In this document: positions 16,300 through 23,405 of the stretch, in pieces
Position numbering within the stretch: the first letter of the stretch is position 1
Layout: each line of letters begins with the position of its first letter
Assembly: GCA_002683825.1 (NCBI GenBank)
Contig: NYUD01000040.1
Location: 1 to 57,722, forward strand
Direction: 5' to 3'
Length of the DNA stretch: 57,722 nt
Source: Planctomycetota bacterium
GTDB lineage: Bacteria; Planctomycetota; UBA1135; GCA-002686595
The notes under the pieces: model-generated
Told to the model about the DNA's origin: nothing
Databases searched by the model: none
The model's input: only the letters and a program-made list of their open reading frames with translations
Position numbers and translations under genes: made by a program

Positions 16300-18321
16300 T
16301 CAGGTTGTCTCGAGGCTCTCCGCGATGTTCTTGGCGTGGGCTCGAACCTTCATGTAGCCATTCAGCATCGTCGAAAAGGACATGCTCAGGACCGGATCGA
16401 TGCGCTCCCTCGAAAGGGATTCGAGATGGGCGTTACGCATCTCCTTGGCGGTGTGCTTGATGGCGTCGCTCTCCGAGAGCGCCCGCGAGAAGTTCCTGGT
16501 CTGCGGGTGAAGGAAGCTCGCCGTGACGAGGTCGACGTAGCGGGAAACCCGCTCGTGTAGAGCCATTAGCCGTTCCCGCTCGGTGTCCTCCAATCGCAGA
16601 CCCTTCTCACCGATGCGCAGACGGGCCTTCACGATCGCGCTGGCGTAGTCGCTGATGGACTCGAACTCGTCCGCGATGCGCAATTGCTGGCGCGCCTCGA
16701 TGGCCACACTGTGGGGCGTCTCGGCCGCCAGGATCTCGGTCAGGAAGTGAATCACTTCCTGCTGGACGCTGTCCATGATGGCCTCGCGGTGAAAGACCTT
16801 CTTGACGAGTTCCTCGTCGGGAACTTCGCTGTCGACTAGCTCGCACACCCAGTCGAGCATCTTACGAACGCCTGAGGCCATCTTCCCGATCTCGCCGCGG
16901 CTGTTCTCGATCGCGAGGATCGGAGACTCGACCAGGCGGATGTCGAGCGCCGAGAGGTGCGAAACCTCCTTGACCCCAGTATCGGGGATCACCTTTTCGA
17001 GCAGGCGCGCAAAGGAGCGCACGAACGGCACGAAGAGCAGCGTATTGGTGGCGTTGAATCCGGTGTGAACCGCCGCGATTCCAAAGGTGATGATCGTAGT
17101 GTAGTTGGGGTGATCTGTTTCCAGTCCGACGGGGCCCGCGCCGAACTCCCATCCGACGAAGCGGTTGATGAGCTTCATGTAGAACAAGAACACGATCGTG
17201 ATCCACAGCACTCCGATGAGATTGAAGGCCACGTGCGCATAGGCCGCACGCTTGGCGGTCGTCGTCGTCCCGATCGAAGCCAACCAGGCCGTGATCGTCG
17301 TCCCGATGTTCTCTCCCAGGACGAGCGCAGCAGCCGTCTGGAAGGGGATCGCTCCGGTGGCTGCCAGGCCGATCGTGATCCCGAGGGTCGCCGATGAGCT
17401 CTGGACCATGAAGGTCAGCAAGCACCCGACGGCGGCGCACTTGAGCGTGCCTATATAGCTGTCGGCCACGAACCAGGCGAAGGCTTCCTGGAACATCGGG
17501 ACGTCCCGCATCGGCGCGAAGCCGTTTTTCATCAACTCCAGGCCAAAGAAGATCATCCCGAGCCCCATGGCACCCAGAGCGAGGTAACGCAGCCGATCCC
17601 TCTTCGAGAAGAGATGGACGAAGACGCTCATGCCCAGGATCGGGAGCCCGTACTCCCCGATCTTCAGCACGAGGATCCAGGCAGTGATCGTGGTTCCGAT
17701 GTTCGCACCCATGATCACGCCGATCGCCTGGTGCAGCTGCATCAAGCTGCTGTTCACCAACCCCACGACGATCACCGTCGTGATCGAGCTCGATTGAACC
17801 AAACACGTGACTCCGGTTCCGACACCGATCGCCAGGAAGCGGTTGTCCGTGATGGCACCGATCATCTGCCGCATACGGTTCCCGGCTACGGCCTGGATCC
17901 CGTCCGACATGTTGCGCATGCCGATCAGAAAGATCCCGAGCCCGCCTACGACGGAGAACAGCATCTTCCAGAGATCGGGGTTGATCCGTTTATCGAGAGC
18001 ACTGCGTTCGTTCTCTGCGGTCTTGGCCAGCTCCTCCGCATAGGGATGATCGGGGTCCGCTGCCGCCGCCCGCTCGAAAGCGTCCCTGGCCATCTCGAGC
18101 AAGGTCAGGCCGTCCGCGCCCTCACCGGCCCGTTCATAGAATTCGAAGCCGAGCTCGTAGAGCGCTGCCGCGTCCCCAATCTCGATGGATGCCAGCCGCT
18201 CGAAGTACTCCCGGCGCAGCGGAGATTCGCCTTCCGCAAGCCCCTGGGCCGGGTGGGACGCCGCCGAACCGAGTAGGCAGAGTGCGCTCAGCAGGACGCG
18301 CAGCAGGCGACGAGCGGTCAT
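16300..18321 (-). CDS. Na/Pi cotransporter family protein with exported N-terminal domain and PhoU-like tail
   Basis: The 673-residue protein begins with a signal peptide (LLRVLLSALCLLGSAASHPAQG). A ~100-residue helical region rich in Ala and Glu follows and looks like one or two TPR units ('YELGFEFYERAGEG...LLEMARDAFERAAAADPDHPYAEEL'). Next comes the Na/Pi cotransporter core with two copies of the QSSS signature ('CLVQSSSITTVIVVGLVNSS' and 'FMVQSSSATLGITIGLA') and 'MGANIGTTITAW' / 'LGENIGTTITAW'. The last ~200 residues are a helical PhoU-like cytoplasmic domain. It should import phosphate with sodium. The signal-peptide plus TPR extension is unusual and would sit in the periplasm. It is divergent from the PAS-sigma54 regulator, which may control it. 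Confidence 0.9.
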   Translation of the reverse strand: MTARRLLRVLLSALCLLGSAASHPAQGLAEGESPLRREYFERLASIEIGDAAALYELGFEFYERAGEGADGLTLLEMARDAFERAAAADPDHPYAEELAKTAENERSALDKRINPDLWKMLFSVVGGLGIFLIGMRNMSDGIQAVAGNRMRQMIGAITDNRFLAIGVGTGVTCLVQSSSITTVIVVGLVNSSLMQLHQAIGVIMGANIGTTITAWILVLKIGEYGLPILGMSVFVHLFSKRDRLRYLALGAMGLGMIFFGLELMKNGFAPMRDVPMFQEAFAWFVADSYIGTLKCAAVGCLLTFMVQSSSATLGITIGLAATGAIPFQTAAALVLGENIGTTITAWLASIGTTTTAKRAAYAHVAFNLIGVLWITIVFLFYMKLINRFVGWEFGAGPVGLETDHPNYTTIITFGIAAVHTGFNATNTLLFVPFVRSFARLLEKVIPDTGVKEVSHLSALDIRLVESPILAIENSRGEIGKMASGVRKMLDWVCELVDSEVPDEELVKKVFHREAIMDSVQQEVIHFLTEILAAETPHSVAIEARQQLRIADEFESISDYASAIVKARLRIGEKGLRLEDTERERLMALHERVSRYVDLVTASFLHPQTRNFSRALSESDAIKHTAKEMRNAHLESLSRERIDPVLSMSFSTMLNGYMKVRAHAKNIAESLETT

Positions 18322-18679
18322 GGTCTGGAACGAATGGGATACGGGGGAAAGCCCGGCGGCGCCACAGAAGGACAGCCGGGTCTGAACGGATACCGTTTCC
18401 TTCCGGGCCCGACCAGCAAGAATTTGACCGAAATTCGATCGTGGCTGCGAAGCACGGTCATGTTCGCGCGTTCTCATCGGTGATTCTCCCGGCGGTCAGA
18501 TGGGGGTCGACCTTCTTCCGACACGCCGCCAGGCGGAGCCGATCTACAGCTTCGAAGAGTCTCCGAACGCCTGCAGGACCCCCCGTGGGAGGGCGCAACC
18601 CGGAGCCGGCCAACTGAAGCGCAGTGAGCTGAGGCACCGGGAGTACCGTTAGTGTAAGGTCTTCCGTGAGAATGGGACC
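18322..18679. other. Divergent promoter region, transporter and regulator
   Basis: A 358-nt region sits between the leftward Na/Pi transporter and the rightward sigma54 activator. No perfect sigma54 site (TGGCAC-N5-TTGC) or regulator dyad is evident by eye. It contains no credible small gene. Confidence 0.4.
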
Positions 18680-20080
18680 ATGACGCCTCCTCTGTCCGAC
18701 GCACCGAACTCCAAGCTGGAACTCGATTTCGAGAAGAGCCCGGTAGTGCTGTCCGTCCTGGGAGACAGCCTCGGCCAGGGGGTGTTCACGGTCGATCGCC
18801 AGGCGCGCTTCGTCGGTTGGAGCAAAGCGGCCGAGAGAATCACGGGCTACTCACTTCGAGATGTGAAGGGGCAGACCTGCCACATGTTCGAGGGCGTCGA
18901 ATGCAAGGGCTTCAGCGGGCTCTCCCAGCTCCTCGATTCCTCCTCTCCCGAAACCACCGGAATGGAGAACCTGGAGTGTCGCGCGTATTCGAAGAAGTCC
19001 CGGGAACTCCACCTCATGGGTAGCGTCAAGCTCCTACGCAACGGGTCGGGCGAGGTGTACGGCGCCATCGGATGCTTTACGGACATCACCGCGATCCTGC
19101 AGGCCAAGGCCGTTCAACCTCGGACTTTGTCGGCGGAAGGGCTGGGTGGACTCGTGGGTACCAGCCCCGCGATGGAAGAGATCTTTCGCCGCATTCGGCT
19201 GGCAGCGGACAGCGACGTGACGACGCTCATCACCGGAGAATCGGGCACGGGCAAAGAGCTGGCGGCGCGAGCGATTCACTCCCTGAGCGATCGGAGGGAC
19301 TCCCCCTTCATCGCCATCAATTGTTCCGCCATCCCCGAAACACTCCTGGAAAGCGAGCTCTTCGGCCACGTCAAGGGCTCTTTCACCGGGGCCACGCGCG
19401 ACCGTTCCGGTGTCTTCGAAACGGCGAATGGAGGCACCCTTCTTCTCGATGAGATCGGCGACATCAGCCCGCTCCTGCAGCTGAAGCTCCTGCGCGTGCT
19501 CCAGGAACGGGAGATCCGGCGTGTCGGTGAGGAACGCGCCATCCCGGTCGATGTCCGGGTCGTCACGGCCACGAACTGCAACCTGATGGAGCGCATCGCA
19601 GACGGTCTGGTGCGCGAGGATTTCTACTATCGCATTCGTGTCTTCGATGTCCGCATGCCCGCACTCCGCGAACGGACCAGCGACATCCCCCTCCTGGCGC
19701 AACATTTCGTCGGAGAGATCGCGCAGGCCTGGGGCAAGAAGGCGCGCGGTATCGCGCGCGATGCCCTCGAGACACTCGTCCGTTACCCCTGGCCCGGCAA
19801 CGTACGCGAGCTGCGCAACGCGCTCGAACACGCGATGGTCGTCCAGCTGGGCGATCACGTGGGACTCCTCGACCTCCCCGAAGAGGTTCGCCGCGGCTCC
19901 AAGATTTTCCCCGATGCCCGGGAAAATCGCTTCTTCACCCCCAACCAGGAGGCTGAACGGACGAGGATCCTGGAAGCCCTCGAGTCGAACGTCTGGAACC
20001 GGACCCGAACCGCACAATCCCTGGGTGTGAGCCGGGTCACGCTGTGGAAGAAGATCCGCCGCTATCAGCTCGAGAAGTGA
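18680..20080 (+). CDS. PAS-domain sigma54-dependent transcriptional activator
   Basis: The protein has 466 residues. Residues ~30-140 are a PAS sensor domain ('[20 protein letters not shown]', '[16 protein letters not shown]') with several Cys (C67, C75, C100, C132) that could bind a metal or sense redox. The AAA+ domain follows: Walker A GESGTGKE at 186-193, sigma54 loop GSFTGA at 233-238 (usually GAFTGA), Walker [11 protein letters not shown] at 251-260, and an arginine-finger region near 330. A Fis-type helix-turn-helix occupies 443-463 ('[20 protein letters not shown]'). No receiver domain, so it is likely a one-component cytoplasmic regulator. It is divergent from the phosphate transporter, a possible target. 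Confidence 0.93.
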   Translation: MTPPLSDAPNSKLELDFEKSPVVLSVLGDSLGQGVFTVDRQARFVGWSKAAERITGYSLRDVKGQTCHMFEGVECKGFSGLSQLLDSSSPETTGMENLECRAYSKKSRELHLMGSVKLLRNGSGEVYGAIGCFTDITAILQAKAVQPRTLSAEGLGGLVGTSPAMEEIFRRIRLAADSDVTTLITGESGTGKELAARAIHSLSDRRDSPFIAINCSAIPETLLESELFGHVKGSFTGATRDRSGVFETANGGTLLLDEIGDISPLLQLKLLRVLQEREIRRVGEERAIPVDVRVVTATNCNLMERIADGLVREDFYYRIRVFDVRMPALRERTSDIPLLAQHFVGEIAQAWGKKARGIARDALETLVRYPWPGNVRELRNALEHAMVVQLGDHVGLLDLPEEVRRGSKIFPDARENRFFTPNQEAERTRILEALESNVWNRTRTAQSLGVSRVTLWKKIRRYQLEK

Positions 20081-20380
20081 CCCTGGACCCCCGCGATCGT
20101 CGCCGCGGCGACCGGGCCTCAACTCCCGTTCCCCTCCTCGCCGGCAGGGTTGAGCTCGCCCTCGAGGCTCATGTAGTCCCCGATCCCGGTCGACTTCCTG
20201 AGCCGGCGTGAGACGCAAGGGCCTGCGCCCGGGCCCGCTGCAGCGCGCGATCCAGCGCTTCTCAGGGGCTCTATCGCGAACCTTCTCGGCCGGCTTCTTC
20301 TTGTAGGCGTGGAGCAGATGCGGGGCCAGAGCAGAATCCGCCGGCCTTCCCAAACCACCGACGCGCAAGTCGCCCGAAGA
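20081..20380. other. Intergenic stretch between regulator and tRNA-Pro
   Basis: I see no gene in these 300 nt. A short GC palindrome near 20090-20115 (GTCGCC-GC-GGCGAC) after the regulator stop could help end transcription but has no T-run. Confidence 0.35.
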
Positions 20381-20457
20381 TGGTCGGGGCGAGAGGAATT
20401 GAACCTCCGACCTCTGCAACCCCATTGCAGCGCGCTACCAGGCTGCGCTACGCCCCG
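20381..20457 (-). tRNA. tRNA-Pro (anticodon GGG)
   Basis: Read on the minus strand, the 77-nt gene folds as a full cloverleaf. The acceptor is CGGGGCG paired with CGCCCCG, then A and encoded CCA. The D arm contains AGCCTGGT. The anticodon stem is CTGCA/TGCAG with loop ATGGGGT, giving anticodon GGG (reads CCC and CCU). The T arm holds GGTTCAATTCC. The fold agrees with bacterial proline tRNAs. Confidence 0.95.
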
Positions 20458-20954
20458 ACCGGAGAGCGGCGTTTATAGGGCTGTTCTGGGGGCAGGTCAA
20501 TCTCGGGCAGCGGGCCGGGGTGGATTTCATCGATCCCGACCGTTTCCCGGATCGAGACGGTCATCGAACAGGTGATCGAGCCCCGCAGCCCACCCCTCGC
20601 CGTTCACGAAGTACAAGAAGACCCCCGCGCACGTGGATTGCACGACGAAGTCGGGGCGGTCGCCCGAGTTGTGAAGCCGGTGCCAAGAGGCGCGTCCGTC
20701 GGCGTGCGGAGCACCGACGGCAATCGTGTCCGGTCTGCCGCCGTCGTCAGGAGCGAATGGACCGCGTTGCCCTGACTCACCCTACGTGCCTCCCATCCCT
20801 CCTCTCTCTTCAAGCTGGAAGCGCTCAACGCATGCACCGTGCGGTCCCGCCTCAGGCCGGCGGGGCAAGATAGGGAGCGGGAAAACGCATGTTGGAAGGC
20901 CGTTTGAGAGCTGACCATGGTGGTTCATGCCCCGATGCCCGTATATTCCCCGAC
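20458..20954. other. Intergenic region with a possible gene remnant
   Basis: About 500 nt lie between tRNA-Pro and the small membrane protein. The only protein-like sequence is a minus-strand fragment described separately. No promoter or RNA element was recognised with confidence. Confidence 0.35.
20527..20781 (-). pseudogene. Possible protein remnant without a start codon
   Basis: On the minus strand a frame between two stops reads as natural protein: '...GGRPDTIAVGAPHADGRASW', 'HNSGDRPDFVVQSTCAGVFL' and '[20 protein letters not shown]'. It has good hydrophobic spacing and codon third positions rich in G/C. The frame opens after a TAG at about 20784 and lacks an ATG or well-placed GTG at its head, so it looks like the tail of a decayed or frameshifted gene. 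I do not recognise the family. It could also be a fortuitous frame. Confidence 0.3.
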
Positions 20955-21275
20955 ATGCCCCGACCGGCGCGCCCCCTGTGGGTCACGCGGACTTATGCGC
21001 GTCGACGCCACCGAAGCTGGATGATCTCGATGACGCTGGCCAGCCTCGGCTGGGGCACGTGGTGGGTGATGCTGTTCCTGCACCGCTTTGCACCCTCCCT
21101 GGAGCCCGGCCTGACCGCCCCGAACGCGATCTCCACGCTGTTTGCCATTCCGGGCCTGCTCCTGGCCCTCGCCACCCTGCGCGCCCGCAGATCCTGGATC
21201 GCCTTCGCCCTGGTCCCGCTATTTGCCAACGCCAGTCTGCTCCTGGTCCCAACGCTGGCCGCGGAGCTCTTCTAG
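20955..21275 (+). CDS. Small integral membrane protein, unknown
   Basis: The 106-residue protein starts with a basic tail (RTYARRRHRSW). Three hydrophobic segments follow: about residues 22-42 (ISMTLASLGWGTWWVMLFL), 58-74 and 81-102 (SWIAFALVPLFANASLLLV). No family is recognised. The ATG at 20955 gives a positive-inside N-terminus; an ATG at 20889 in the same frame is the alternative, and neither has a clear Shine-Dalgarno. It converges on the gpsA-linked membrane gene and the two stops share the palindrome CTAG at 21272-21275. Confidence 0.6.
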   Translation: MPRPARPLWVTRTYARRRHRSWMISMTLASLGWGTWWVMLFLHRFAPSLEPGLTAPNAISTLFAIPGLLLALATLRARRSWIAFALVPLFANASLLLVPTLAAELF

Positions 21276-21661
21276 AACGGCTTCGCCGCCAGGATCATCC
21301 AAACTCCCGTCAGCGCGCTCAGCACGGTCATGGACAGGACGCTCCAGGCCAGGCGTCTGTGCCACACGATGTTCGCGCGGTTGCGCACGGTCGCGATCCC
21401 GCTCAAAACGGGCAGCAGAAAACTGAACGTGGCCACCTTCGCCAGGGTCAGGTGCACCGCTGTGATCCTGCCCGCGCTCTCGAGGTCGTACACCTGGCCC
21501 AGTTGCTTGGCGTAGTAGATCGCGACACCGAGCGACCCGAACGACAGCGCGACAAAGGTGAGATGCCACCTGCGCCTCGCACGCAACCCGGTGGCCGCGA
21601 CGGCCGCCAGTAGCATCAGGGTCAGGAGAAAGAAAGCCGTGAAGCCGGTAGCCGGATTCAT
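21272..21661 (-). CDS. Small four-helix membrane protein, third gene of plsY-gpsA operon
   Basis: This 129-residue protein has four hydrophobic helices (near 7-23, 33-48, 66-85 and 105-125) linked by short basic loops such as 'LRARRRW' and 'VRNRANIVWHRRLAWS'. The start ATG overlaps the gpsA stop (ATGA), so it is probably translated with gpsA. Conserved-looking polar residues inside helices (HLT, H at 'VWHRR') recall small heme- or quinone-associated membrane proteins, but I cannot name a family. Context suggests an envelope or lipid-related role. Confidence 0.7.
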   Translation of the reverse strand: MNPATGFTAFFLLTLMLLAAVAATGLRARRRWHLTFVALSFGSLGVAIYYAKQLGQVYDLESAGRITAVHLTLAKVATFSFLLPVLSGIATVRNRANIVWHRRLAWSVLSMTVLSALTGVWMILAAKPF

Positions 21662-22683
21662 ACGCCTCCGCCGAGAAGACCCTCCATCTCCCCGGAGGGT
21701 TCGCGGCCCATCAACACCGTGACGGCCTCGCGCGGGTCCTTGCCATCGAAGAGCACGGCGTGCACCTGTTCGGCGATCGGCATCGGAATCCCGCGCGCAT
21801 CGGCTTCGGGTCCAAACAGAGCCTTGGTCGTCCACACCCCCTCCGCCACCATCTGCATCTCTTCGAGGACATCCGCGAGCCTCTTCCCGCGTCCGACCTC
21901 TTCGCCGACGCGACGGTTGCGGGAGTGGCTCGAATAGCAGGTCGTCATCAGGTCGCCGATACCCGCCAGACCGAAGAAGGTTCGGGGCGAGGCTTCGTGG
22001 GCCTGGCCGAAGCGCGCCATCTCGACGATGCCGCGCGTGATCAGGGCCGCCTTGGCGTTGTCGCCCAGGGCCAGGCCATCGGAGATTCCGGCCGCCAGTG
22101 CGATGACGTTCTTCAACGCGCCGGCCAACTCGGCGCCCTTCGGATCGGAGTGCGTGTACACGCGGAAGGTGTCGCTCGAGATCACGCTCTGCACTTCGCC
22201 GGCGAAGTCGGCGTCCTTGCTGGCGACGACCACCGAGGCCGGCAAACCGGCCGCGACCTCTTCGGCGTGGCTCGGGCCCGAGATGACGGCCATGCGCCTT
22301 TCCCCCAGGACCTCCTGCAGGATCTCGGAGGGCGTGCGGAAGGTCTCGATCTCGATGCCCTTGGTCGCGGTCGCAAGCGGCACGTCTCCGGCCAGCGCAT
22401 CCTCGAACCTCTCGGCCACACCTCGCAGAAACTGCGTCGGCACGACGCTGATGGCCAGGTCCACCCCGCGCGCCGCTTCGAAGGGATCGGCCGTGACACC
22501 GAGCCCTTCGGGGAGCGGGATACCGGGTAGATAGCGCCGGTTCTCCCCCAGCCGACGCAGCTCGTCGACCTGCTCGGGAAAGGCACTCCACAGGGTGGTC
22601 TTCACCCCACGCCGATGCAAGAGCAGCGCGAGGGTGGTCCCCCAGCCTCCGTCACCGATGACACAAACCCGCTTCTCCGTCAT
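21658..22683 (-). CDS. gpsA: NAD(P)-dependent glycerol-3-phosphate dehydrogenase
   Basis: This 341-residue cytosolic enzyme reduces dihydroxyacetone phosphate to sn-glycerol 3-phosphate, the backbone for phospholipids. The N-terminal Rossmann motif reads 'VIGDGGWGTTLALLL' (canonical GAGSWGTALA). Other signatures are 'VVPTQFLRGVAERF', 'ATKGIE', 'ISGPSHAEEVAAGLP' and 'GALKNVIALAAGISDGLALGDNAKAALITRG', including the catalytic Lys of LKN. The length fits the family. The start ATG overlaps the plsY stop (ATGA), and its own stop overlaps the next gene, so the three genes form one tightly coupled operon that makes glycerol-3-phosphate and acylates it. Confidence 0.96.
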   Translation of the reverse strand: MTEKRVCVIGDGGWGTTLALLLHRRGVKTTLWSAFPEQVDELRRLGENRRYLPGIPLPEGLGVTADPFEAARGVDLAISVVPTQFLRGVAERFEDALAGDVPLATATKGIEIETFRTPSEILQEVLGERRMAVISGPSHAEEVAAGLPASVVVASKDADFAGEVQSVISSDTFRVYTHSDPKGAELAGALKNVIALAAGISDGLALGDNAKAALITRGIVEMARFGQAHEASPRTFFGLAGIGDLMTTCYSSHSRNRRVGEEVGRGKRLADVLEEMQMVAEGVWTTKALFGPEADARGIPMPIAEQVHAVLFDGKDPREAVTVLMGREPSGEMEGLLGGGV

Positions 22684-23345
22684 GTTCCTGGACCCGATGG
22701 TGCGGGTCCCTCCCCTCCGGATCGGCCGGCCTTCGGTTCGCTACCCTCGAGCATCCGGCGTATGTTCGCACGATGGCGGACGATTACCAAAACCGAGAAA
22801 GCGAGAGCTCCGAAGACGACCTCCACCCCGTGGGCGCTCCCGGGCTCCTTATCCAGCGGCGGAAGGCGAAACCAGGCAATAACGGGGAAGGAAAGCCCCA
22901 TCAGGATCGAGGAGAGGCCGACGAAGCGGGTGAGGGCGAGAACGACCAGCCAGACGAGCCCGCCATAGAGAAACAGCACGGGGTCGAGCCCCACGAGTGC
23001 GCCGCAACCCGCGGCGACCCCCTTGCCGCCCCTGAAACGCAGATAGACCGGCCAGCAATGGCCCAGGACGGCGGCGGCGCCGCAAAGGACCCGGAAAACG
23101 GCCACGTCGGCCTCGCCCACGAGGAGCGGGGCCAGATAGAAGCTGGAGACCCAGCCCTTGCCGAAGTCGCACATGAAGGCGACCAGGGCCCAGGGACGAC
23201 CGAGGGCGCGGCCGACGTTCGTGGCCCCGATGTTGCCGCTGCCGACCTTGCGGATGTCCTCCCGGGCGACCAGGAAGCCCAGGAGCAGCCCGAAGGGGAC
23301 CGAGCCCAGAAGGTAGGCGAGGAGGACGGAGAGAGAGGAGAGCAT
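22680..23345 (-). CDS. plsY: Acyl-phosphate:glycerol-3-phosphate acyltransferase
   Basis: The 221-residue inner-membrane protein has about five to six helices. The three PlsY motifs are visible: 'GSGNIGATNVGRALGR' near residue 38, 'FRGGKGVAAGCGAL' near 105, and a C-terminal region with 'VIVRHRANIRRMLEGSEPK'. The enzyme transfers an acyl group from acyl-phosphate to glycerol 3-phosphate, the first committed step of phospholipid synthesis. The ATG at 23345 matches the family start (MLSSLSVLLAYLLGSVPFG). It is first in the operon with gpsA, a functionally logical pair. Confidence 0.95.
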   Translation of the reverse strand: MLSSLSVLLAYLLGSVPFGLLLGFLVAREDIRKVGSGNIGATNVGRALGRPWALVAFMCDFGKGWVSSFYLAPLLVGEADVAVFRVLCGAAAVLGHCWPVYLRFRGGKGVAAGCGALVGLDPVLFLYGGLVWLVVLALTRFVGLSSILMGLSFPVIAWFRLPPLDKEPGSAHGVEVVFGALAFSVLVIVRHRANIRRMLEGSEPKAGRSGGEGPAPSGPGT

Positions 23346-23405
23346 GCTCGTGTGTGGGCAATCTAGCTCGCGGAGGTGTGGAAAGGGCCTTATTCTTCGC
23401 GGGCC

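Noticed and set aside
15829..16560. 243-codon plus-strand open frame between convergent genes
   Set aside because: No start signal, biased composition, and it overlaps the phosphate transporter antisense.
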